Origin: JAWXTS01 sp044433305
Lineage (GTDB): Bacteria; Bacteroidota; Bacteroidia; Bacteroidales; Rikenellaceae
Length of the DNA stretch: 22,416 nt
Assembly: GCA_044433305.1 (NCBI GenBank)
Contig: JAWXTS010000024.1
Coordinates: 1-22,416, forward strand
Direction of reading: 5' to 3'
Made by a program: the position numbers and the translations under genes. The notes beneath the pieces are model-generated. The model saw only the letters and a list, made by a program, of their open reading frames with translations. It was not told where the DNA came from and ran no database searches. Below, in pieces: positions 7,530 through 15,179 of this stretch; positions within the stretch are counted from its first letter, which is position 1, and each line of letters opens with the position of its first letter.

Positions 7530-10196
7530 TTATCTGTTTAATGTCTGATCTAGGCGTTGAACCAAATCACGATAGTGATTGGCCGTGGCCTGATCTGAAA
7601 CATTAGAGCGTTTTTGTGCAATCTTTCTAATCTCGCGCATTGCCGCTCTTTTGGCCGAAGACATGTCTGTTACACGCTTCATGAAATAGTAATGACGGTT
7701 TGTGTACAAACTAGCATCATCCATAGCCTGCTGGTGCATCTGGTGCTCTTGCATCATCTTCTCCAGATTTACCTCTGGAGTAGAGTGCATCAAGGTGCAA
7801 CCCTCGTGATTGTGATCATGAGCCTTTATAGCACTTGGCAGCACATTAGTCTTGGCCATTATAATATTAGTGTTGACAATAAGTGCATCAACGTAACTCT
7901 TCTGACTCATGCGCTCCTGAACCGAAAGGGCCTTACGTCCCTTGCTCGCAAAAACAGCATCAGTAATCTGAGACATCATAGTCTCGGGTGTATATGTGTT
8001 CTTGCGCCCCAATAGAGCCTCTGTCTCATACATGCGAGCGAGCCTATCATCTCCAAGCAAAGAGTAGTATGCCGAATACTGCAACTCCCTAAGCAGGTTT
8101 AGCGGCGAGTACTCTATCATGCCAATAGGTGACATTCTTTGTGCATAGGCCGTACTCCATGCCTTGTCATCAAACAGCCAGCTAGGATAATCGAATACAT
8201 TATCGATAAGGTACTCAACACTTTGTTGCTGGCGTGCTGCATCAACTGGCACATAACGCTCAATATCATGTCCACTGACAACATTGTTTATATGGTAACC
8301 ACCCACGTTCATTGCCACATGATCGGCATACATCTTCCACTGGAAGGCTATGGCTAGCAAGAAGTTGCCTGCGGTATATTGCAATTCACCCTCTTGGAAA
8401 GTCCAGTCTTTGATGTGAGGCATCATGCGTTGCAGGTTCTTTACTCCATACTCGCTTGCACGAACAGGGTCGTCACCCAAGTCCTCAATCTGAGAGCGCG
8501 GATCTATGCCCTCGCGTGATTGCTCACCATACCAGCACTCTATGTCGTTCTCTCTATCGCGCAACATCTTGTTCTGAAGAGGTAGCTCCTGCCATGGCGT
8601 TGTGGTGTCATACCAGCGGTAGCCCCACTCTATGGCATGCTTATCATATTTACCTATCTGTGGAGTTAGGTCTTCTATTCCATCCTCGGGCTGTGCCACG
8701 TAGTTAAAGCGTGCATAGTCCATAATTGAGCTTGCCGTGCCGTGCGATGCAGTATAGGTCTTTGATCGCAGCGAATCAACTGGCACAGAGTATGATGCTC
8801 CCATGTTGTGCATAAGTCCGAGGCTGTGTCCCAGCTCATGAGACGACACAAAGCGTATTGCATTTCCCATCATCTCAGTAGGCAGGGTGTTGCCTCGTGC
8901 ATCTTCGCTCACAGCACCAAGCTGAACACGTATCCACGCCTGAAGCACACTCATAACATTATGCCACCATATAATATCGGCTTCGATAATCTCACCGCTT
9001 CGAGGGTCAACCACAGACGGGCCCATGGCGTTAGCCTCTTCCGATGCAGCATAAGTAATCACCGAGTAGCGAATATCGTCTATATCAAAATCTTTGTCAC
9101 GCGTGGTGTCAACCTCAACAGCATAAATAGCATTCTTGAAACCAGCTTGCTCAAAGGCAGCTTGCCATTCCTCAACACCCTTAATTATATAAGGCACCCA
9201 CACTGGCGGTGTTGCAGGGTCTATATGGAAGACAATAGGTTTTGCTGGCTCGACCAACTCACCACGAAGGTAACGCTCCGTGTCTTCTGGTTTAGGCTCT
9301 AGTTTCCAACGATTTATAAGCTCACGCTCCTCAACTTTTTGTTGATTATCGTTGTAGTATAGGTGTCCTGTGGTAAAGATACCTACTCTATTGTCGCCAA
9401 AGCGAGGCTTCATAGGAACCTTATCCAACAAAACAATATTTGATGTAACATCTATTGTTAGTGGCACCGAACCGCCCTGCTCGCTATGTGTAGTCGAGAA
9501 AGTCGAGTTAACCACAATATTTTTAGGGAAACTCTTAATGTGGTTTATCTTTGAGAGGTCCTTTGTTACCGAACCACCAACTCCCATATCACTAAAAACA
9601 GCATTGAAGCTCTTGTTGCTACCATCAAAAACCTTGTTGACCTTGATTAGCACAGACGACGAGTCTGGCGAAAAGGCCTCTATATCAAAGTACTCTATGA
9701 TGGTTTCGCGGTAGTTGTCTTTCACCGAACGTGTTATAGCATCGTTCTCGGGCGAGCTTACACGACCATCAAAAGAGACAACCATAACTTTCTTATGTAC
9801 CGTATCGGCATAGAAGCGTATACATTTCTCGCCCGTACCCATGCCTTTATTTACACCTGCACCGTTAAGTGCGAAGTTTACTCCCGATATTTTGTTTACG
9901 ATAAGCATATCGCGACCCATCAACGAGTCTGCAATCTCAAAGTAGTAGTCATTCTTAACCTTATGAACATCGAACACACCACGAGCAGTGGTTGCCTTTT
10001 CTATCAAGTCTTTATAAGTTTCTTTACTATCTAGCGTATCCTTATCGTCTGTGTGGTCCGCGTCTTTGGCATGCTCTTTGTTTGGTTTGTCTTTTGGTTG
10101 AGCATTACCTTGTTTAGGAATGGCTGTAAATACAAAGCTTGCAACAACCATTACAATAATGGCACTGATAACTTTGCTTTTAACATCTTTCGTCAT
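7530..10196 (-). CDS. Large zinc-dependent metalloprotease (DUF5117/DUF5118-type, metzincin-like)
   Basis: This 888-residue protein has an N-terminal hydrophobic export segment (about 8-26), no lipobox, and a charged low-complexity stretch (about 34-60). The zinc site is HELGHSLGLMH (453-463), giving ligands H453, H457 and H463 with catalytic E454. A Met-turn-like SSIMDYA follows (M492). This is the HExxHxxGxxH pattern of metzincins, set in the long DUF5117/DUF5118/DUF4953 architecture common in Bacteroidetes. It presumably degrades proteins or peptides in the periplasm or at the cell surface. Genes of this family often sit beside SusC/SusD, as here. A promoter and paired direct repeats lie just upstream (10222-10290). 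A His-rich HDHNHEGC near residue 795 might bind metal. The exact substrate is unknown. Confidence 0.9.
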   Translation of the reverse strand: MTKDVKSKVISAIIVMVVASFVFTAIPKQGNAQPKDKPNKEHAKDADHTDDKDTLDSKETYKDLIEKATTARGVFDVHKVKNDYYFEIADSLMGRDMLIVNKISGVNFALNGAGVNKGMGTGEKCIRFYADTVHKKVMVVSFDGRVSSPENDAITRSVKDNYRETIIEYFDIEAFSPDSSSVLIKVNKVFDGSNKSFNAVFSDMGVGGSVTKDLSKINHIKSFPKNIVVNSTFSTTHSEQGGSVPLTIDVTSNIVLLDKVPMKPRFGDNRVGIFTTGHLYYNDNQQKVEERELINRWKLEPKPEDTERYLRGELVEPAKPIVFHIDPATPPVWVPYIIKGVEEWQAAFEQAGFKNAIYAVEVDTTRDKDFDIDDIRYSVITYAASEEANAMGPSVVDPRSGEIIEADIIWWHNVMSVLQAWIRVQLGAVSEDARGNTLPTEMMGNAIRFVSSHELGHSLGLMHNMGASYSVPVDSLRSKTYTASHGTASSIMDYARFNYVAQPEDGIEDLTPQIGKYDKHAIEWGYRWYDTTTPWQELPLQNKMLRDRENDIECWYGEQSREGIDPRSQIEDLGDDPVRASEYGVKNLQRMMPHIKDWTFQEGELQYTAGNFLLAIAFQWKMYADHVAMNVGGYHINNVVSGHDIERYVPVDAARQQQSVEYLIDNVFDYPSWLFDDKAWSTAYAQRMSPIGMIEYSPLNLLRELQYSAYYSLLGDDRLARMYETEALLGRKNTYTPETMMSQITDAVFASKGRKALSVQERMSQKSYVDALIVNTNIIMAKTNVLPSAIKAHDHNHEGCTLMHSTPEVNLEKMMQEHQMHQQAMDDASLYTNRHYYFMKRVTDMSSAKRAAMREIRKIAQKRSNVSDQATANHYRDLVQRLDQTLNR

Positions 10197-10221
10197 AGCT
10201 ATACATTTTGTGTGAATTATG

Positions 10222-10252
10222 CAACGATAGCCGTTTTTTTAACATTTTCAAA
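10222..10252 (-). promoter_or_regulatory. Candidate promoter of the metalloprotease gene
   Basis: On the minus strand TTTG (10252-10249), exactly 19 bp, then TATCGTTG (10229-10222) matches the Bacteroidetes promoter TTTG-N19-TAnnTTTG with one mismatch in the -7 box. Transcription would start near 10215, leaving a leader of about 20 nt to the ATG at 10196. The imperfect -7 box is what an activator-dependent promoter might show. Confidence 0.55.
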
Positions 10253-10259
10253 CTTTAAA

Positions 10260-10290
10260 GGAGTGAATCCCCTTATCTAGGGAGTGATTC
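10260..10290 (-). promoter_or_regulatory. Paired 10-bp direct repeats, candidate LytTR operator
   Basis: On the minus strand GAATCACTCC (10290-10281) and GATTCACTCC (10269-10260) are identical except for one base and are separated by 11 bp. Their period is therefore 21 bp, or two helical turns. The nearer copy ends 7 bp upstream of the -33 box of the metalloprotease promoter. LytTR regulators are known to bind two same-face direct repeats of this size and spacing. The link to the regulator at 1819-2550 is inference. Confidence 0.4.
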
Positions 10291-10322
10291 TGAGTGCCTA
10301 GAAGGGCGCGAATCATTTCAAT

Positions 10323-11819
10323 CTAAATTGTGGCGTTATCTACAAGTGGTAAGATACAACAGAATTTGGTGTCATCCTCCCTAATCTCTATCTGCGTATG
10401 GGTATATTGTTGATAGATGGACTTTATTCTTTCTAGTCCCATGCCTAGAGATTCTGTCTCTATTTTGCCAGTGCTCATGATATTGTTCTCGACAACTAGC
10501 TTATCGTCAAGGGTATATATTTTTATCAGCAGTGGGTGCTCGCGCGTGATATTATTATGCTTGATTGCGTTCTCGACAAGCAGCTGAACACTCATCGAAG
10601 GCACACTAAAGTTATCATATTTGCCCTCGACCTCACAAACCAATTCTACCTTTTCGCCAAAGCGTATCTTTTGTAGAAAATAATATTCATTCATAAACTG
10701 CAATTCCTTAGCCAGCGGACTCATCGGCTTCTTATCCTTTTCGAGTACATTGCGATAGACCTTTGAGAGGGACAGAACAAATTTTCGAGACTGCTCCTTG
10801 TCGCGACCAATAAGCGTGTAGAGCGAGTTGAAGCAGTTGAACAAGAAATGCTGGTCCATGGTATTTACCACCATCTCTAGTTGCAGCGAGGCAGCCTGCT
10901 GCTCGGCCTTGCTACGTAGGCGGAACTCGCGCAGCAACAAAATTCTGAACACCACAAGCAGCAACACAAACAATATTAGTGCTACAATAATAATCACCAA
11001 CGAGTATTTAGAGAACATCTCCAACTCGTCACTAACCACGATATAAGGCACACTAATCATGACAACGACCTTACCACCAAATAAATCATGTGCAAAGTAC
11101 TGCCTAAACACTGGTATCGACAGGTGCTGAGAATCGAGCTTGCGCGTGGGTGCCTCCTCCGTACTTAGAGCTTTCATTATAAAAGGAGCCTCGCTCGTGC
11201 TGCCCATATGAGAGGTCAGCTTAAGAGAATCGGGATGTAAGAATATCTGCTGGTCGCTATTGGCAATTACGGCATAACCATTGACCATGACCGACTGAGC
11301 AGCCATATAATTATACAAGCTATCTAAGGCAATATCGAAGCCCACGGTGAGGGTTGTTGAAAGGATGGGCGATTCGACATCCAGCACAAAACTCTGATAT
11401 ATAACGGAGTCTCGCTCGTGCATACCCTCGCAGTAGAGTTCTGCTCGTGAGTCGGCTGCACCCACAATCTCATTATTCTCACTCCTGTGAAAACAGATTT
11501 GCTCACCGCCGCTTGCCACCCAAAAGGCTGTAAGCTTGCTGTCCAAGCTAAGAACCGTACGGGCAAGGGTGCTACACGCAGCAACATCTATTCTATCTAT
11601 CGAGTAGAGGTGACTGCTCACCACATCTTGCAACTGGTTTGTCTTATCCAGCTCTAGAGAAATATCACTGTATCTATTCTTAGCAGATTCGAGCATAATG
11701 CGCTGACTCATGCCGTCCACGATTCTCACCAACGCCCCGCCTATGAGCAGCACGCAAATGCCGAAAATCACGAACCACACAAGGCCCACTATTCCTATAT
11801 GTCTAAATCTGCTTACCAT
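10323..11819 (-). CDS. LytS-type sensor histidine kinase with an extracytoplasmic Cache-like sensor
   Basis: This 498-residue protein has two membrane helices, at about 9-32 and 272-297. They bracket a roughly 240-residue periplasmic region. Within that region GYAVIANSDQQIFLHPDSLK (181-200) resembles the core strand and loop of Cache/PAS-like sensors. The cytoplasmic part is a His_kinase (PF06580-type) domain with the phospho-acceptor in MDQHFLFNCFNSLY (H324). It is followed by a HATPase domain with the N-box LLVENAIKHN (413-422) and the glycine-rich LGMGLERIKSIYQQY (458-472). No regulator gene is adjacent. The LytTR regulator at 1819-2550 is the only candidate partner in the window. It starts 3 bp after the GNAT stop, so the two are translationally coupled or at least co-transcribed. 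Confidence 0.9.
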   Translation of the reverse strand: MVSRFRHIGIVGLVWFVIFGICVLLIGGALVRIVDGMSQRIMLESAKNRYSDISLELDKTNQLQDVVSSHLYSIDRIDVAACSTLARTVLSLDSKLTAFWVASGGEQICFHRSENNEIVGAADSRAELYCEGMHERDSVIYQSFVLDVESPILSTTLTVGFDIALDSLYNYMAAQSVMVNGYAVIANSDQQIFLHPDSLKLTSHMGSTSEAPFIMKALSTEEAPTRKLDSQHLSIPVFRQYFAHDLFGGKVVVMISVPYIVVSDELEMFSKYSLVIIIVALILFVLLLVVFRILLLREFRLRSKAEQQAASLQLEMVVNTMDQHFLFNCFNSLYTLIGRDKEQSRKFVLSLSKVYRNVLEKDKKPMSPLAKELQFMNEYYFLQKIRFGEKVELVCEVEGKYDNFSVPSMSVQLLVENAIKHNNITREHPLLIKIYTLDDKLVVENNIMSTGKIETESLGMGLERIKSIYQQYTHTQIEIREDDTKFCCILPLVDNATI

Positions 11820-11822
11820 ACC

Positions 11823-12311
11823 TTATATATTACATTTCTGAAATGCTACGCGCTCAGTACCATTATAAACTCTGATGGTACCACATTCATGGTAACCCAA
11901 AGCCCTAAGTAGCTCCTGCATATTTCGATTATCCTCGTGGGTATCTATGCGCAAGTTAGCATGCTGAGCATAGCACCACTCTAAGCAAGTCTTGCCAACT
12001 CCACTAACAAGTCCACTGCTGGCCAAACGATGAACAACACCATAGCTAGCATCATTAGTCCAATGCCCATCAATCTGATTATAGCTGGGCTCCTCGCCCA
12101 CATAAAAGCAAAACTGACACAGAATACGTCCACCCTCATCCTTCAGCACATAGAGCCTCCCAAGTTCAATATCCTTTTCGATGGTCCCTATGTCAGGGTA
12201 GCCATTAACCCACTGAGAGGCATTGCCGCGGCTATTCATTAGCTCAACCGCCCCAGCATAAATATCCATGATAATATTTAAATCCTCTCTACTTGCAAGC
12301 TCTATACCCAT
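11823..12311 (-). CDS. GNAT-family N-acetyltransferase
   Basis: This is a 162-residue cytoplasmic protein. The opening IELASREDLNIIMDIYAGAV is the typical first beta-strand and helix of GNAT enzymes. The later segment LRIDTHEDNRNMQELLRALGYHECG matches the C-terminal GNAT pattern, in which an Asn-rich turn is followed by a helix and a G-[YF]-x-x-x-G end. The acetyl-CoA binding loop in the middle (about 94-108) is poorly conserved, so the family call rests on the ends. Substrate is unknown. It is the first gene of a unit with the histidine kinase, whose start lies 3 bp downstream. An association between an acetyltransferase and a sensor kinase is not an arrangement I recognise as standard. The start is an ATG at 12311. 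Confidence 0.8.
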   Translation of the reverse strand: MGIELASREDLNIIMDIYAGAVELMNSRGNASQWVNGYPDIGTIEKDIELGRLYVLKDEGGRILCQFCFYVGEEPSYNQIDGHWTNDASYGVVHRLASSGLVSGVGKTCLEWCYAQHANLRIDTHEDNRNMQELLRALGYHECGTIRVYNGTERVAFQKCNI

Positions 12312-12363
12312 AATAATATATCAAAAAAACTCTATGCAAGGTAAACCAAATTATCACAAAAGA

Positions 12364-12371
12364 CAAATATA
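12364..12371 (-). promoter_or_regulatory. Possible -7 element for the GNAT-kinase unit
   Basis: TATATTTG on the minus strand matches TAnnTTTG and lies about 50 bp before the GNAT start. No good -33 TTG is present at the expected distance, so support is weak. Confidence 0.3.
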
Positions 12372-12417
12372 CATCAACAAAGCCACGAGAAAAATCATAA
12401 AAATTCTAACAGAAATA

Positions 12418-12448
12418 TTTGAAACTCAATAAATTTATACTAATTTTG
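12418..12448 (+). promoter_or_regulatory. Bacteroidetes promoter for aqpZ
   Basis: TTTG (12418-12421), 19 bp, then TAATTTTG (12441-12448) is an exact match to the Bacteroidetes housekeeping promoter. The predicted start near 12455 leaves a leader of about 60 nt before the aquaporin ATG at 12515. Confidence 0.75.
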
Positions 12449-12514
12449 ATTTCATTAAAGATTATAAAACCAACAATATAGCTCTTATAACTATACTGTT
12501 AAAATGATTAAATT

Positions 12515-13171
12515 ATGAAAAAGAAATTACTTGCAGAAGCAATAGGCACCATGGTGCTTGTGCTTATGGGCTGCGGAGCAGCTGTTTTTAACGGTGGTGC
12601 AACAAGCGTTGCTGCTGTGCTAACAATCGCATTTGCATTCGGCCTTTCAGTTGTTGCAATGGCTTACACTATCGGTGGCATCTCTGGTTGCCACATCAAC
12701 CCTGCTATCACACTAGGCGTGTGGATGTCTGGCCGCATGAAAGCAGCCGAGGCAGTGGCTTACATGATTGCTCAAGTTGTTGGAGCCTTCGTAGGTTCTA
12801 TTATTATCTACATCCTTGCCTCTGAACTAGGCATCTCAGGAACTGGTGCAAACGGTTATGGCAATGGCATGATGCTAGCAGCACTAGTTGCAGAAATCGT
12901 GTTTACATTTATCTTTGTGCTTGTAGTGCTTGGCACAACAGCATCAGAGAACTCAGCACCTAAGTTCGCTGGACTTATAATCGGCCTTACTCTTGTGTTG
13001 GTACACATCGTTTGTATTCCTATCACAGGTACATCTGTTAACCCAGCACGAAGCATCGCTCCAGCAGTGTTTGCAGGCGCAGAGGCTATCTCTCAACTTT
13101 GGCTATTTATCGTAGCTCCATTTATCGGTGCAGCTCTTGCAGCCGTAACTTGGAAACAGCTAGAGAAATAA
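12515..13171 (+). CDS. aqpZ: Aquaporin Z, water channel (MIP family)
   Basis: This 218-residue protein has six membrane helices and the two half-helix NPA motifs at 62-64 (SGCHINPAITLG) and 176-178 (GTSVNPARS). The residues of the aromatic/arginine filter agree with E. coli AqpZ: F42, H164, T173 and R179. The narrow His-containing filter indicates a water-specific channel rather than a GlpF-type glycerol facilitator, which has Gly in place of the His. It stands alone with its own promoter, divergent from the GNAT-kinase unit. It is followed by a 36-bp repeated sequence in its 3' region and then a strong terminator shared with the converging trpB. The likely role is osmotic water flux across the inner membrane. 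Confidence 0.95.
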   Translation: MKKKLLAEAIGTMVLVLMGCGAAVFNGGATSVAAVLTIAFAFGLSVVAMAYTIGGISGCHINPAITLGVWMSGRMKAAEAVAYMIAQVVGAFVGSIIIYILASELGISGTGANGYGNGMMLAALVAEIVFTFIFVLVVLGTTASENSAPKFAGLIIGLTLVLVHIVCIPITGTSVNPARSIAPAVFAGAEAISQLWLFIVAPFIGAALAAVTWKQLEK

Positions 13172-13175
13172 TAAA

Positions 13176-13211
13176 AGGATAACTAATAAGCACTCATCTG
13201 CTGCCTTACTA
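13176..13211 (+). repeat. 36-bp dispersed repeat, copy A (aqpZ 3' region)
   Basis: This sequence begins 5 bp after the aqpZ stop, with core CTAATAAGCACTCATCTGC. It recurs in inverted orientation at 17365-17400 with 35 of 36 bases identical. Both copies read in the same sense as the gene they follow (aqpZ here, the ankyrin gene there). Confidence 0.9.
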
Positions 13212-13214
13212 AAT

Positions 13215-13253
13215 AATAAGGGCCTGACTTAGTAATTAAGTCAGGCCCTTATT
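13215..13253. terminator. Bidirectional terminator between aqpZ and trpB
   Basis: A perfect 17-bp stem pairs 13215-13231 with 13237-13253 (core GGGCCTGACTTA), with a 5-nt loop. A/T-rich ends on both sides supply U-runs in both directions. It serves the two converging genes. Confidence 0.93.
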
Positions 13254-13274
13254 TATTCTATATATAAGCAGCGA

Positions 13275-14645
13275 CTACTGCATAGCCTTGATAGGAGCAA
13301 GACATCTTTCGATTTCCTCATCTGTAAGCTCAAAGTTGCTCAAGTCTCCGTTAAGGTAAGCCTCATAAGAAGGCATATCGATAAGTCCATGACCACTAAG
13401 GTTGAACAATATAACTTTCTCTTCGCCAGTCTCTATGCAAGCCTTAGCCTCGTCAACAACGGCAGCAATGGCATGACATGACTCTGGAGCAGGAACGATA
13501 CCTTCGGTCTTAGCAAACAGACATCCAGCCTCAAAAGAATCTAGCTGCTTGATATCCACAGCCTCCATAAGTTTGTCTTTCATAAGCTGAGAAACCAAGA
13601 CTCCCGCACCATGATAGCGCAAACCGCCAGCGTGAATGTTTGATGGAGTGAAGTTGTGACCCAAAGTGTACATAGGGATTAGTGGTGTGTAACCAGCCTC
13701 GTCACCAAAGTCATAGTAGAACTGACCACGAGTAAGCTTAGGGCAGCTCGCTGGCTCGGCAGCTACAAAGCGAGTTTTCTTGCCTTCTTTGATATTGTGA
13801 CGCATGAATGGGAATGCTATACCACTGAAGTTTGAACCGCCACCAAAGCAACCGATAACAACATCAGGATACTCGCCTGCCATCTCCATTTGCTTCTCAG
13901 CCTCAAGACCGATAATAGTCTGGTGTAGAGAAACGTGGTTAAGCACAGAGCCTAGGGTATATTTACATCCTTCGGTTGTCATGGCTAGCTCGACAGCCTC
14001 AGAGATAGCTGTACCCAACGAACCTGGGTGGTTAGGAGTAGCAGTGATAATATCTTTTCCAGCGCGTGTAGACATAGATGGAGATGGAGACACCTCAGCA
14101 CCAAAAACACGCATAACACCCTTACGATAAGGTTTTTGCTCATAAGTAACCTTAACTTGGTATACTGCTGAGTTAAGACCAAACTTGCTGGCTGCATAGC
14201 TAAGGGCCGCACCCCATTGTCCTGCACCAGTTTCTGTTGTTATGTTGTTAAGTCCGTCCTGTTTGCAATAGTAAACCTGAGCTAGGGCAGAGTTGATTTT
14301 ATGGCTTCCGATAGGGCTAACACTCTCATTCTTAAAATAAATATGAGCGGGTGTACCAAGTGCTTTCTCTAGTTCATAAGCACGAACAAGAGGCGTTGAA
14401 CGATAGAATTTATACATATCGCGAACCTCCTCTGGAATCTCTATCCAGGTATCGGTATCATTCAACTCTTGACGGCAAAGCTCCTCGGCAAACAAAGGGA
14501 ACAGGTCCTCAGCAATCAAAGGTTTTTTAGTCTTAGGATCCAACAACGGCATAGGCTTGTTCGGCATATCTGGTTGGATATTATACCAGTAGCGTGGAAT
14601 CTCGTCGTCTGAAAGTAGAAACTTTTTAATTTTTTTCTCGCTCAT
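13275..14645 (-). CDS. trpB: Tryptophan synthase beta chain, TrpB2 type
   Basis: This is a 456-residue PLP enzyme. The cofactor lysine lies in GSHKINSA (K116). The phosphate-binding loop is GGGSN (268-272) and the substrate loop is ETGAGQWG (138-145, catalytic-type Glu138). The extended N-terminus (DEIPRYWYNIQPDMP) and the length of about 450 are typical of the TrpB2 group, while standard TrpB has about 400 residues. TrpB2 enzymes convert indole and serine to tryptophan. They often act without a TrpA partner, and some take phosphoserine. No other trp gene is in the window, which fits indole salvage rather than a full biosynthetic operon. The gene follows a small lipoprotein gene by 47 bp with no promoter or terminator visible between them, so the two may be co-transcribed. 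Confidence 0.94.
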   Translation of the reverse strand: MSEKKIKKFLLSDDEIPRYWYNIQPDMPNKPMPLLDPKTKKPLIAEDLFPLFAEELCRQELNDTDTWIEIPEEVRDMYKFYRSTPLVRAYELEKALGTPAHIYFKNESVSPIGSHKINSALAQVYYCKQDGLNNITTETGAGQWGAALSYAASKFGLNSAVYQVKVTYEQKPYRKGVMRVFGAEVSPSPSMSTRAGKDIITATPNHPGSLGTAISEAVELAMTTEGCKYTLGSVLNHVSLHQTIIGLEAEKQMEMAGEYPDVVIGCFGGGSNFSGIAFPFMRHNIKEGKKTRFVAAEPASCPKLTRGQFYYDFGDEAGYTPLIPMYTLGHNFTPSNIHAGGLRYHGAGVLVSQLMKDKLMEAVDIKQLDSFEAGCLFAKTEGIVPAPESCHAIAAVVDEAKACIETGEEKVILFNLSGHGLIDMPSYEAYLNGDLSNFELTDEEIERCLAPIKAMQ

Positions 14646-14692
14646 CTTTATTTTAATTATTAGGTTATTGGTTAGATTAAGGTCAGTCGAAT

Positions 14693-14899
14693 CTATCTTC
14701 TATAATCGTTATCGCTAGTTTTGTAATTGTTATTCTTACTATTGTTCTTGACTTCTTTCTTAGCCTGCTTCTCAGCCTTGCGAACCTCTTTCTTCTCGAT
14801 TCGATAATCTTTCTTACTACTATATGTAGTCAAACTTATTGGCGCACAACTTGTCAGAAACACAATCATAGCGGCCATAACAATCTTCAAAAGTCTCAT
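14693..14899 (-). CDS. Small Lys-rich lipoprotein
   Basis: This 68-residue precursor has a signal peptide and lipobox FLTSC (Cys18), followed by about 50 residues rich in Lys, Glu, Asn and Tyr with no hydrophobic core. The mature part (for example KKEVRKAEKQAKKEV) is probably a charged helix followed by an Asn-rich disordered tail. I do not recognise a family. A short basic lipoprotein could bind the cell wall or membrane, but nothing shows this directly. It lies 47 bp upstream of trpB on the same strand. A -7-like element is found about 30 bp before its ATG. Confidence 0.75.
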   Translation of the reverse strand: MRLLKIVMAAMIVFLTSCAPISLTTYSSKKDYRIEKKEVRKAEKQAKKEVKNNSKNNNYKTSDNDYRR

Positions 14900-14927
14900 A
14901 TTGATTATATTTTAAAATTTAAGTATA

Positions 14928-14935
14928 CAAATATA
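14928..14935 (-). promoter_or_regulatory. Possible -7 element for the small lipoprotein / trpB unit
   Basis: TATATTTG on the minus strand, 29 bp before the lipoprotein start, matches TAnnTTTG. No TTG is seen at -33, so the support is partial. The rest of the 280-bp divergent gap (14900-15179) is AT-rich, and I found no convincing promoter for the M13 gene in it. Confidence 0.35.
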
Positions 14936-15179
14936 CATTTTATTTTTATCTTTCTCGCCTCTGGGCCAATTTTTAAACCCTAACTACTAGAAAATCACTA
15001 GCTTTACCTCAAACTTTATGCTCGCCTGAGTAATATTCTTTTAAATAAAAATAGAGTAAGCATAACAACCTCAACAAAAGTCACTACCTTTATCACCTGA
15101 AATTTTGTGTATTAGGCTAGCCTCTATTAGCAGCTTAAAACCAAAATCAGATATGTCGACAATATAAACTTTAACAACA

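Noticed and set aside
8675..9302. Plus-strand open frames antisense to the metalloprotease, e.g. 8808-9302.
   Set aside because: They are shadows of the strongly supported minus-strand gene, with compositions rich in His, Cys and Ser and no recognisable domain.
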